From positions 4,303 to 27,649 of the IMG/VR virus record IMGVR_UViG_3300001589_000122: a stretch of DNA of 23,347 nucleotides; one strand, written 5' to 3'. This document shows positions 1-4,852 of the stretch, in pieces (position 1 is the stretch's first letter; each line of letters starts with the position of its first letter). The stretch comes from a virus. The position numbers and the translations under genes are program-made. The notes under the pieces are model-generated. The model was not told the origin of the DNA. It made no database searches and worked only from the letters and a program-made list of their open reading frames with translations.

Positions 1-314
1 GTAGCTCCTAATCTAGTAGATAGAACCCATAAGATAAGCCATGATACTAATGCTGATTTACCTATTCCCCTACCACTTGCCACTGCAAGTCTAAACATTT
101 CTGGTATATCTACTGTCTCATTTCTTTGAATGTGTAAGGCTATATCTTTTAAAATTTTTTCTTGCCACTTACGAGGACCTGTAAAGTGTTCAAGGGGGGT
201 ATCTTTTTTACCCCAACTGAAGGCATACATTACAAAATTGTAAGGATTATCCTTTATGTTTAATGACCAAAGATCAGCCATTAATTGTTTTTCTTCTTCT
301 ACTTTATATTTCAT
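1..314 (-). CDS. terL: Terminase large subunit, N-terminal part (cut by window edge)
   Basis: This is the ATPase/nuclease motor that packages phage DNA into the procapsid. Only the first 104 residues are visible. A P-loop (Walker A) lies at residues 79-88, reading ASGRGIGKSA, preceded by the FRLAVAS strand typical of phage terminases. An upstream adaptor-like stretch has W50-Q51, as in the usual 'PRKWQ' segment. I place the start at the ATG at 314 because an in-frame TAG lies 16 codons upstream and no other ATG lies between; no strong Shine-Dalgarno is visible. The gene follows the small terminase on the same strand, the normal order. The nuclease domain lies outside the window. Family assignment is confident; the subgroup cannot be read from this fragment. 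Confidence 0.93.
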   Translation of the reverse strand, partial: MKYKVEEEKQLMADLWSLNIKDNPYNFVMYAFSWGKKDTPLEHFTGPRKWQEKILKDIALHIQRNETVDIPEMFRLAVASGRGIGKSALVSWLILWVLSTRLGA

Positions 315-324
315 GTCTATTGGT

Positions 325-367
325 GGTAGCAGTGATAGACGAGGAGAAAGTGTGAAACACTGCTACC
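325..367. repeat. 10-bp perfect inverted repeat between terS and terL
   Basis: Arms GGTAGCAGTG (325-334) and CACTGCTACC (358-367) are perfect complements around a 23-base loop. The repeat sits in the unusually long gap between the terminase genes, just upstream of the terL start on the minus strand. In that transcript it would form a stable hairpin in the terL leader. It could be a translation control element, an RNA-processing site or a protein-binding site; nothing in the sequence decides between these. Confidence 0.6.
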
Positions 368-446
368 GTTTTGAATCGAATTAAACGGGGGAAAATCCAA
401 TTCAAAAAAAATTCAAAAAATTTAGTTATATAGTTTACATATATAT

Positions 447-472
447 CCCCCTCGCCGCAAAATTTGGGGGGG
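447..472. other. C5/G7 inverted tract between terS and terL
   Basis: Five C residues (447-451) and seven G residues (466-472) are separated by 14 bases and can pair. The G tract stands out in very AT-rich DNA. The region between it and terL also holds A-rich direct repeats (AATTCAAAAAA at about 390-420). This might mark a promoter/leader, a packaging-related site or simply a hairpin. I see no gene here that I trust. Confidence 0.4.
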
Positions 473-523
473 TCGATTATCGTCCTTCTTCTATCGTTTG
501 TGCGTGTCCGCCTTGTCATTCTA

Positions 524-1012
524 TTAGTCCTCTTCCGTGATCTTCTTGATAGGGAGTTTATCCGCTTCTTTATATGTTGAGCTGATAAGGTTCTTCTGGT
601 CTTCTGTTCTTTCTAGTGTCGGCATAGTGTCGCTAATCCTATCTCTAGCATCTTTTAAAATATTATTGAGGTTTAATTCTACGCCGATCAATGGCTCCTG
701 ATCTTGCCAATTCTCTTTATCTCTTGCCTTCAAAAAGAATTTCTGAGCCTCGATATTGTTATTTTCAACGGCGTTCTTATAAAGGCTATTGGCGACTTTG
801 GAAATTGCCTCCGCCTTTCCTTCCTCTAATGCGGTGACAAAATTAACAGATCGTTTTTTATTTCTATGGAGCGTTATCCATGAGACCCCCAGTTGTGCTG
901 AGATTTGCCTCTCAGAAAGTCCCAATCCGCCCAACCTTCGGACCTCTTCAAGATCAATTTTAATTGCTTTTCTTCCGGTCTTTTTGGGTTCTTTTTTATC
1001 TGTTTCGCTCAT
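524..1012 (-). CDS. terS: Terminase small subunit
   Basis: This protein recognises phage DNA and recruits the large subunit for packaging. The roughly 162-residue protein has a basic N-terminus, then a helix-turn-helix at about residues 23-55 (LGLSERQISAQLGVSWITLH), typical of phage small terminases. A helical oligomerisation region follows, ending with the KARDKENWQD-type segment often seen in this family. The gene lies immediately before the large terminase, which supports the call. I prefer the ATG at 1012 (MSETDKK) over the GTG at 1033, since neither has a strong ribosome site and the extra residues are lysine-rich filler; the GTG start remains possible. The gap to terL, over 200 bases, is longer than usual. 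Confidence 0.85.
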   Translation of the reverse strand: MSETDKKEPKKTGRKAIKIDLEEVRRLGGLGLSERQISAQLGVSWITLHRNKKRSVNFVTALEEGKAEAISKVANSLYKNAVENNNIEAQKFFLKARDKENWQDQEPLIGVELNLNNILKDARDRISDTMPTLERTEDQKNLISSTYKEADKLPIKKITEED

Positions 1013-1077
1013 GAAGTGTCTCTTTTTTGTCACTAATTGAAATTTATTTTAAACTTTTTTTTAAGGCTGTAACCCTT

Positions 1078-1083
1078 ATTATA
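1078..1083 (-). promoter_or_regulatory. Possible -10 element for the terminase operon
   Basis: On the minus strand this reads TATAAT, a perfect match to the bacterial sigma-70 -10 box, about 65-70 bases upstream of terS. The region at the expected -35 distance (about 1101-1106) is a poor match, so a phage activator or chance are both possible. In such AT-rich DNA a perfect hexamer is weak evidence. Confidence 0.25.
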
Positions 1084-1173
1084 TATAGTTTTCAGACATA
1101 TCATAGAGTTTTGATAATAATTATTTTCATTTTAGGGGTTGTATCTGTCCTAGATATTCTGTAATGTTTCTTC

Positions 1174-1358
1174 TGTCGCAGCCGTTACCGGCATTTTTAA
1201 GGGGAAATAACCCAAGCAAAAATGTTTCAGGAAAGACAACGAGGCTCACAGCTCAAGCGACAAAACGGTGAGGGCAACCTAGAGAGAGAATGAAGTTTTC
1301 TTACGGTTGGCAATAAGTCCCCGAATTAACGGGCTGAATGAGAATCCTAATTACGGGG
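1174..1358 (+). ncRNA. Candidate structured leader RNA upstream of the early operon
   Basis: The 351 bases between terS and the first rightward gene hold no convincing protein gene, but the part before 1385 is GC-richer than its surroundings and full of pairing segments. GCCG-TTAC-CGGC (1181-1192) is followed by a T run. CATTTTT (1192-1198) pairs with AAAAATG (1218-1224) around a GGG/CCC hairpin. TGTCGC (1174-1179) can pair with GCGACA (1257-1262), and CTCAC (1245-1249) with GTGAG (1268-1272); these last two helices cross, as in a pseudoknot. CCCCGAATTA (1319-1328) pairs with the strand at 1348-1358 with one bulged base. I do not recognise a known RNA family. It may be an attenuator, riboswitch-like leader or separate RNA. 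Pairings were found by eye, so the fold is tentative. Confidence 0.35.
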
Positions 1359-1384
1359 TTCAAGAAACTTAAACGAGGAAAAAT

Positions 1385-1588
1385 ATGACAAAGAAAGATT
1401 ATATATTGATAGCTGAGATAGTAAGCAACGCAACTTACAAAGAAGAGATCGAAGACTCTTTCGGACCTACGACAGCTACTACTTGTGACTGGACGGTACT
1501 GGTTGGGAATTTAGCTGATGCCTTCAAAAAAGAAAATCCTAGATTTAATCCATCTCTATTTTTGGACGCTTGCGAGCCAAAAAAATAA
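1385..1588 (+). CDS. Small acidic protein of unknown function, first gene of early operon
   Basis: This is a 67-residue protein that I do not recognise. It is acidic, with no signal peptide or membrane segment, and reads as a small helical protein (IAEIVSNATYKEEIEDSF, then WTVLVGNLADAFKKENPRF). The pattern resembles small accessory proteins often found next to ArdC-type genes, but I cannot name a family. The start is supported by ACGAGGA about 7 bases upstream of the ATG. Its stop codon directly abuts the first hammerhead ribozyme, so the mRNA for this protein would end in that ribozyme's hairpins after self-cleavage. Position at the head of the rightward operon suggests early expression. Confidence 0.75.
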   Translation: MTKKDYILIAEIVSNATYKEEIEDSFGPTTATTCDWTVLVGNLADAFKKENPRFNPSLFLDACEPKK

Positions 1589-1638
1589 GTCTATCTGACG
1601 AGGATTTAATATCCGAAACGCCGTGAGGCGTCATAGAC
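1589..1638 (+). ncRNA. Hammerhead ribozyme 1 (type I)
   Basis: All parts of the hammerhead core are present. Stem I is GTCTAT (1589-1594) with ATAGAC (1633-1638). The core CTGACGA is at 1595-1601. Stem II is GGAT/ATCC with loop TTAAT (1602-1614). GAAA is at 1615-1618. Stem III is ACGCC/GGCGT closed by GTGA (1618-1631). The cleavage nucleotide is C1632 in a GTC context. The molecule's ends meet in stem I, which makes it type I. It starts on the base after the stop codon of the preceding gene and would cut 34 bases before the ardC start, leaving a 5'-hydroxyl leader. Confidence 0.92.
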
Positions 1639-1666
1639 AATTTAATTAATAAACAACGGAGGAAAT

Positions 1667-2569
1667 ATGTCTAAAAAAGTAAACAAAAAAGATCAACATT
1701 TTGAGGAAATGCAAAACAAGATCATACAACTAATGGAAACAAACGGAGCCGACTGGACCAAACAATGGATAACAGCCGGACCCCAGAAAAATATAATTTC
1801 CAAAAAGGAGTACAAAGGACTTAATCAATTCTGGTTGTCAATGTCCGGATTTACTTCTAATGAGTGGGCAACCTTTAAACAATGGAGCGATAAAGATTGC
1901 AAAATTATTAAAGGTTCCAGAGGTCGTACGGTTACTTTTTTTAGTCAACTAGAAAAGACTAGAAATTTAACGGACGCTCAAAGAGAACTTAAGGCAAACG
2001 GCGGCACGCCGATTGTATGGTTTGAGAAAACTTCAACGGTTTTTAATGCTCAGCAAGTGGAAGGGTACGAGTCAAAAGAACTCGAAAAAGTTATGACTCC
2101 AGAACTTAAAAAGCTGACTATCAAAAACGCTGAAAAGTTTATTTTTAACACTCAAGCGAAAATAAATATTAGTGGTGACGCTGCATTTTATCAGCCTTCA
2201 GTTGATCAAATAACTATGCCGCCAATAGATACCTTTTTCACTGACACAGCCTATTATTCAACTCTATTACATGAGCTGACTCACTGGACCGGACACCCCA
2301 CCAGAGAAGATAGAGACATGAGCGGCGGATTTGGTTCTGAGAAATACGCCAGAGAGGAATTGATTGCTGAGATTGGTTCCGCTTTCTTATCTCAAATACT
2401 AGGCATTGAGAAAGTCATTAGAGACGATCACGCCAAATATTTAAACGGTTGGATTAAAGTTATCAAAGAAGATCAGAACGCCCTTAAAACAGCGTTTAGC
2501 AAGGCTCAGAAGTCAATAGATTTTCTAAGATCATTACAAGCAAAGGAGGAAAAGAAAAACGCCGCATAA
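1667..2569 (+). CDS. ardC: ArdC-type antirestriction protein with zincin metallopeptidase domain
   Basis: ArdC-family proteins are carried by plasmids and phages and counter host restriction of incoming DNA. The 300-residue protein has the two expected parts. The N-terminal ssDNA-binding domain (DUF1738-like, residues 1-120) includes the characteristic 'NIISKKEYKGLNQFWLSM' region and W-F-K at T47-W55. The C-terminal zinc-dependent peptidase-like domain has HELTH at 202-206, followed by GH and a glutamate-rich AREELIAEIG segment (about 228-236) that should supply the third zinc ligand. The length fits the family. GGAGG lies 7 bases upstream of the ATG at 1667. It is the only confidently named gene in the ribozyme-punctuated operon and suggests that the operon acts against host defences early in infection. 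Whether the peptidase site is active is not known from sequence. Confidence 0.9.
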   Translation: MSKKVNKKDQHFEEMQNKIIQLMETNGADWTKQWITAGPQKNIISKKEYKGLNQFWLSMSGFTSNEWATFKQWSDKDCKIIKGSRGRTVTFFSQLEKTRNLTDAQRELKANGGTPIVWFEKTSTVFNAQQVEGYESKELEKVMTPELKKLTIKNAEKFIFNTQAKINISGDAAFYQPSVDQITMPPIDTFFTDTAYYSTLLHELTHWTGHPTREDRDMSGGFGSEKYAREELIAEIGSAFLSQILGIEKVIRDDHAKYLNGWIKVIKEDQNALKTAFSKAQKSIDFLRSLQAKEEKKNAA

Positions 2570-2575
2570 TAATCA

Positions 2576-2630
2576 GTCTATCTGATGAAGGATTTAATAT
2601 CCGAAACGCTCCGCAAGGAGCGTCATAGAC
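2576..2630 (+). ncRNA. Hammerhead ribozyme 2 (type I, one extra core base)
   Basis: Stem I is GTCTAT (2576-2581) with ATAGAC (2625-2630). The core CTGATGA is at 2582-2588. Stem II is GGAT-TTAAT-ATCC (2590-2602), identical to ribozyme 1. GAAA is at 2603-2606. Stem III is ACGCTCC/GGAGCGT closed by a GCAA tetraloop (2606-2623). Cleavage is predicted after C2624. An extra A at 2589 separates the core from stem II, unlike copies 1 and 5, and may slow cleavage or be accommodated as a bulge. It begins 6 bases after the ardC stop codon and would cut 40 bases before the next start codon. Confidence 0.85.
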
Positions 2631-2664
2631 ATTAAATAATAAACGCCGAAAGGCAGGAGAAAAT

Positions 2665-2844
2665 ATGACTATAAACAAAATAGAAATGATAGACGCTCAA
2701 TGCTTAGAGTTTTACGGGCATACAAACTGGGTATTTTTATCAACACTTTCAGACGATATCATAGAGAAAACTCTAAGATCAGACGAAGGGGAAATAGGTG
2801 GAGCAATTATGTTCTTTTTTAAATCAGAAATGGAGGTGGCGTAA
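2665..2844 (+). CDS. Small protein of unknown function (59 aa)
   Basis: This open frame encodes 59 residues (MTINKIEMIDAQ... ending KSEMEVA). I do not recognise it. It is acidic in the middle (SDDIIEKTLRSDEGE) with a hydrophobic patch near the end (GAIMFFF) too short to be a clear membrane span. The start is well supported: AGGAG lies 5-9 bases upstream and touches a GCC-GAAA-GGC hairpin, the same arrangement seen before other genes of this operon. Its stop overlaps the ATG of the next gene in TAATG, indicating translational coupling. The gene is the first in the unit released by ribozyme 2. Confidence 0.75.
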   Translation: MTINKIEMIDAQCLEFYGHTNWVFLSTLSDDIIEKTLRSDEGEIGGAIMFFFKSEMEVA

Positions 2845-3026
2845 TGGAAAAATTTAAAACTGGAGACAGGGTTATATATAACGGAAATTTTGATAATATT
2901 TTTGAGAGTTATGTCTTGCGTTATATAACGGACGATATGGTTGATCTAAGACTTTGGAATGGTTCAAGACATGTCGGAGATATAGTTATGAATGAGTCAA
3001 GTTTAACCATTTGGGAGGGCAAATAA
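2844..3026 (+). CDS. Small SH3-like barrel protein of unknown function (60 aa)
   Basis: This 60-residue protein has a beta-rich pattern. It starts with a KTGDRVIYNG segment, a common opening of small SH3/KOW-like barrels, continues with alternating hydrophobic strands (YVLRYITDDMVDLRLW) and ends SSLTIWEGK. The barrel fold is inferred from this pattern only. GGAGG sits upstream of the ATG inside the end of the preceding gene, and the ATG overlaps that gene's TAA. Its own TAA overlaps the next ATG in the same way, so three small genes form one coupled unit between ribozymes 2 and 3. No function can be assigned. Confidence 0.75.
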   Translation: MEKFKTGDRVIYNGNFDNIFESYVLRYITDDMVDLRLWNGSRHVGDIVMNESSLTIWEGK

Positions 3027-3283
3027 TGGAAGATCAAATAATAAATATCGAAGCCAACTACACTACTACAGTTCATTGGAACATGGACGATTTAGCAAAA
3101 TCAGAAGGTTTTAAAGTAGAAGATGTTAAAAGAGTTGAGGTAGGTATGTGGGCAACGCTTCATATAAAATTAAATAATGGTAAGTCTATTTATGTTGAAG
3201 CAGCTCCAGTTACTACTGATTACAAAAGGGCGGATAGTTCAGCCTACTTTGATAAACATTGGGTACTGGTGGTGGAAGAATAA
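3026..3283 (+). CDS. Small beta-rich protein of unknown function (85 aa)
   Basis: This is an unrecognised 85-residue protein with strand-like segments (YTTTVHW, VKRVEVGMWATLHIKLNNGKSIYVEA, HWVLVVEE). An in-frame ATG lies upstream at 3011, but I prefer 3026: it overlaps the previous gene's stop as TAATG and has GGAGGG at about 3013-3018. The stop codon TAA ends at 3283 and the next base begins ribozyme 3. It is the last gene of the unit bounded by ribozymes 2 and 3; after cleavage its message would end with that ribozyme's long stem III hairpin. Confidence 0.75.
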   Translation: MEDQIINIEANYTTTVHWNMDDLAKSEGFKVEDVKRVEVGMWATLHIKLNNGKSIYVEAAPVTTDYKRADSSAYFDKHWVLVVEE

Positions 3284-3350
3284 ACCTACTGAAGAGACTC
3301 AGCGAAAATCTGAGCGAAACCAATCTAATTAATTTTAGGTTGGTCTAGGT
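3284..3350 (+). ncRNA. Hammerhead ribozyme 3 (type I, divergent copy)
   Basis: The sequence differs from copies 1, 2 and 5, but the fold is the same, so it is not a simple recent duplicate. Stem I is ACCTA (3284-3288) with TAGGT (3346-3350). The core CTGAAGA is at 3289-3295. Stem II is six pairs with one bulged A (G3296 to C3315, loop CGAAAAT). GAAA is at 3316-3319. Stem III is ten pairs (3319-3328 with 3335-3344), including one G-T pair. Cleavage is predicted after C3345 (GTC context). It begins directly after the stop codon of the preceding gene. Its leader to the next start is 97 bases, much longer than for the other copies. Confidence 0.85.
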
Positions 3351-3410
3351 GTCAAAGATGAAAAGTTTGCATGACAAATAAAAGTCATGTTACTATCCGT
3401 CCTAGATATT
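3344..3410 (+). promoter_or_regulatory. Structured leader that can pair with the ribozyme 3 cleavage site
   Basis: TCTAGG (3344-3349), which contains the cleavage-site bases and stem I strand of ribozyme 3, is complementary to CCTAGA (3401-3406). Between them are a short CAAA/TTTG hairpin (3353-3369) and a six-pair CATGAC/GTCATG hairpin (3370-3389). Formation of the outer helix would be incompatible with the active ribozyme, so the two folds could compete. After cleavage, the downstream RNA could still close with most of the outer helix. This is a pairing proposal, not a recognised RNA family. Confidence 0.35.
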
Positions 3411-3442
3411 AATTAACTAATTCGCTACGGCGAGGAGAAATA

Positions 3443-3856
3443 ATGGTTACATTACAAAACATAAAAAAAACAGATAGATATGAGGAAAGAATTAATTACA
3501 ATTCTGACCACCCAGAAGACACAAACCATGTCGAATTTACTAATCTCATAGATTCTTTTATTGAGGTTGCTTTGCACATGAAAAAGATATCCGATTTAGA
3601 ACTCGACAGAGGGAAAAGATACGATCTTGATTTTCTAAGTTATTGCAACATCTACGGTATAGATGACACTTCTACCGGAGTAATGCAAAACTTACCGGTT
3701 CCGTTGGTTTATTGGAATGATAAAGATACGGGTTCTTATAGTATTAGATATAACAAAACTTTAAGGGGAATTTTCGATAATATTTTTATAGATAAAATAT
3801 CTCATGATGAGATTGTCGAAACCGTTGAAGCACATGATATGTGGTGGAACAGCTAG
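3443..3856 (+). CDS. Unknown phage protein (137 aa)
   Basis: This acidic, soluble-looking protein of 137 residues has no signal peptide, membrane span or motif I recognise. Features visible are a helical stretch around residues 28-55 (EFTNLIDSFIEVALHMKKISDLELD), a tyrosine/aspartate-rich middle, and a C-terminus ending MWWNS. The start is supported by AGGAG at 3433-3437, which directly follows a CGC-TACG-GCG hairpin, repeating the hairpin-then-ribosome-site layout of this operon. The gene stands alone between ribozymes 3 and 4, so it should be carried on its own processed message. Confidence 0.75.
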   Translation: MVTLQNIKKTDRYEERINYNSDHPEDTNHVEFTNLIDSFIEVALHMKKISDLELDRGKRYDLDFLSYCNIYGIDDTSTGVMQNLPVPLVYWNDKDTGSYSIRYNKTLRGIFDNIFIDKISHDEIVETVEAHDMWWNS

Positions 3857-3857
3857 A

Positions 3858-3928
3858 GTCTAACTGAAGATCGCTAAATGCGTGAAATCCTTGTTAATCA
3901 ATCCCCCCAATTAACAAGGATATTAGAC
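3858..3928 (+). ncRNA. Hammerhead ribozyme 4 (type I, imperfect stem II)
   Basis: Stem I is GTCTAA (3858-3863) with TTAGAC (3923-3928). The core CTGAAGA is at 3864-3870. Stem II is only CGC/GCG with loop TAAAT, and its base pair next to the core (T3871, T3883) is a mismatch where a G-C is normal. GAAA is at 3884-3887. Stem III is long, twelve pairs (3887-3898 with 3910-3921). The cleavage base is A3922 in an ATA context, allowed by the NUH rule. Compared with copy 1, stem I has T-A in place of A-T at its inner pair, a compensated change. The weak stem II lowers my confidence in activity. It would cut 39 bases before the next start codon. Confidence 0.75.
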
Positions 3929-3961
3929 AAACTAAACGCCTGAAATATGGCAGGAGAAAAT

Positions 3962-4342
3962 ATGAAAGTAGAAAACTATCTAAAAGAAATTTTAGATTTA
4001 ATTATGGTTGATGATACCTACGAGTATTCATTCGACCTAGACGAGGAGTTAAGCTATGAAAAGGAAGAGAGATTCTCTGATACTTCTTTGTGTAGTGCTT
4101 CACCAGAAAACCCCTATCAAGGAGTTAATGCTGTTGATGTTTGCACAGTTAGAATCTGGAAGAACGACTTGGAAGTGGCTTGGCTAGTGTTTAACAATTT
4201 CAATGACGGAAGCGATCGCTTATTTGATTTTTGTATTATAGATGCCGGTACTTTAAGCAATTTATATGAGTCGAGGAGAAAAATTACAAAAGAAATATTT
4301 GCACACGCAGAAGACTGGCAGAAAAGATACGATCTTCTCTAA
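3962..4342 (+). CDS. Unknown acidic phage protein (126 aa)
   Basis: This unrecognised, strongly acidic protein of 126 residues has the acidic run YSFDLDEELSYEKEE at about 22-36, beta-like segments (VNAVDVCTVRIWKNDLEVAWLVFNNF) and a helical C-terminus. An in-frame ATG at 3947 would add five residues. I choose 3962 because AGGAG lies 5-9 bases upstream, directly after a GCC/GGC hairpin, matching the leader of the gene at 4853. Strong acidity is common among phage inhibitors of host DNA-binding enzymes, but that is only a possibility here. It lies alone between ribozyme 4 and the remnant ribozyme at 4344. Confidence 0.72.
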   Translation: MKVENYLKEILDLIMVDDTYEYSFDLDEELSYEKEERFSDTSLCSASPENPYQGVNAVDVCTVRIWKNDLEVAWLVFNNFNDGSDRLFDFCIIDAGTLSNLYESRRKITKEIFAHAEDWQKRYDLL

Positions 4343-4343
4343 A

Positions 4344-4383
4344 GTCTAAAACACAGATCGGGGCAATTCCGTCCCGATCTTTT
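4344..4383 (+). terminator. Hairpin with T run; probable decayed hammerhead
   Basis: An eight-pair stem AGATCGGG (4355-4362) with CCCGATCT (4373-4380) is followed by TTT, so it could work as a weak intrinsic terminator or as a 3'-end hairpin. It begins two bases after a stop codon with GTCTAA (4344-4349), exactly the stem I strand of ribozyme 4 and at the same relative place. The CTGANGA core, stem II and the closing stem I strand are missing. I read it as a hammerhead that lost its core but kept a stem III-like hairpin; a plain terminator is the alternative. Confidence 0.55.
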
Positions 4384-4399
4384 CATACGGAGAAAAAAT

Positions 4400-4744
4400 A
4401 TGAAAACTTTAAATAAAATAATAAATGATAACGGTAAACCAATCGTTGCAGACTGGGTCCCTGAAGAGTTGCTCTTGTGGGCTGATAACTTTGATAAAAC
4501 TACTTGGGATAAAACTCATTGGGACAAGGAAATTAGTCACAATTATAGGACCCAGACTGATCACGATTATCAAGTAATATTTGAAGCTCTTGAAATTGAT
4601 ATGGCAAAAATGATTGATGTTATTGAGGAGTATTTTACAGGTTACAGCGTTGACTATACTGCAAAGCAAATAGCCGCCGCTTATTATGTAAGTATGTACT
4701 CACCTTATAACGAGGCTCACAGCACAAATCAATACGAAATATAA
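4400..4744 (+). CDS. Unknown phage protein (114 aa)
   Basis: This acidic 114-residue protein is rich in tryptophan, tyrosine and aspartate (for example VADWVPEELLLWADNFDKTTWDKTHWDKE at about 16-44) and is probably helical toward the C-terminus (AKMIDVIEEYFTGYSVDYTAKQIAAAYY). No known domain is recognised and there is no membrane segment. The start is supported by CGGAGA upstream of the ATG. This is the one gene of the series whose leader lacks an intact ribozyme. Its stop codon is followed after two bases by ribozyme 5, so its message would be trimmed at the 3' side. Confidence 0.72.
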   Translation: MKTLNKIINDNGKPIVADWVPEELLLWADNFDKTTWDKTHWDKEISHNYRTQTDHDYQVIFEALEIDMAKMIDVIEEYFTGYSVDYTAKQIAAAYYVSMYSPYNEAHSTNQYEI

Positions 4745-4746
4745 CA

Positions 4747-4819
4747 GTCTATCTGATGAGGATTTAATATCCGAAAACTTAACCGATATCACTCCCAGAT
4801 ATTGGTTAAGTTAATAGAC
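4747..4819 (+). ncRNA. Hammerhead ribozyme 5 (type I, long stem III)
   Basis: Stem I is GTCTAT (4747-4752) with ATAGAC (4814-4819). The core CTGATGA is at 4753-4759. Stem II is GGAT-TTAAT-ATCC (4760-4772), identical to copies 1 and 2. GAAA is at 4773-4776. Stem III is fifteen pairs (4776-4790 with 4798-4812) with an ACTCCCA loop and a single G-T pair. The cleavage base is A4813 in a TTA context. Stem I and II match copy 1 while stem III is wholly different in sequence and length, as expected of a selected fold. It would cut 39 bases before the next start codon. Confidence 0.92.
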
Positions 4820-4852
4820 AAACTAAACGCTTGAAATACAGCAGGAGATAAA

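Noticed and set aside
325-367. A further hammerhead in the terS-terL gap (plus strand has GACGAGG and GAAAC inside a hairpin)
   Set aside because: The CTGANGA core is not intact (TAGACGA), stem II does not pair and there is no separate stem I, so it does not fit any hammerhead type.
304-519. 71-residue minus-strand frame between the terminase genes
   Set aside because: It has a start with a weak ribosome site, but its composition is odd (Arg-rich start, then Phe/Ile/Thr-rich stretches) and it runs through the inverted repeats; it looks like chance in structured DNA. Comparison with relatives could reverse this.
1222-1293. 23-codon frame inside the candidate leader RNA
   Set aside because: It has no properly spaced ribosome site, and the pairing segments explain the region better.
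3351-3410. A second ribozyme directly after ribozyme 3
   Set aside because: There is pairing, including CATGAC/GTCATG, but no CTGANGA or GAAA core; kept only as a structured leader.
4461-4485. CTGAAGAG inside the gene at 4400 as another hammerhead core
   Set aside because: It lies within coding sequence and is not followed by a GAAA plus matching stems I and III.
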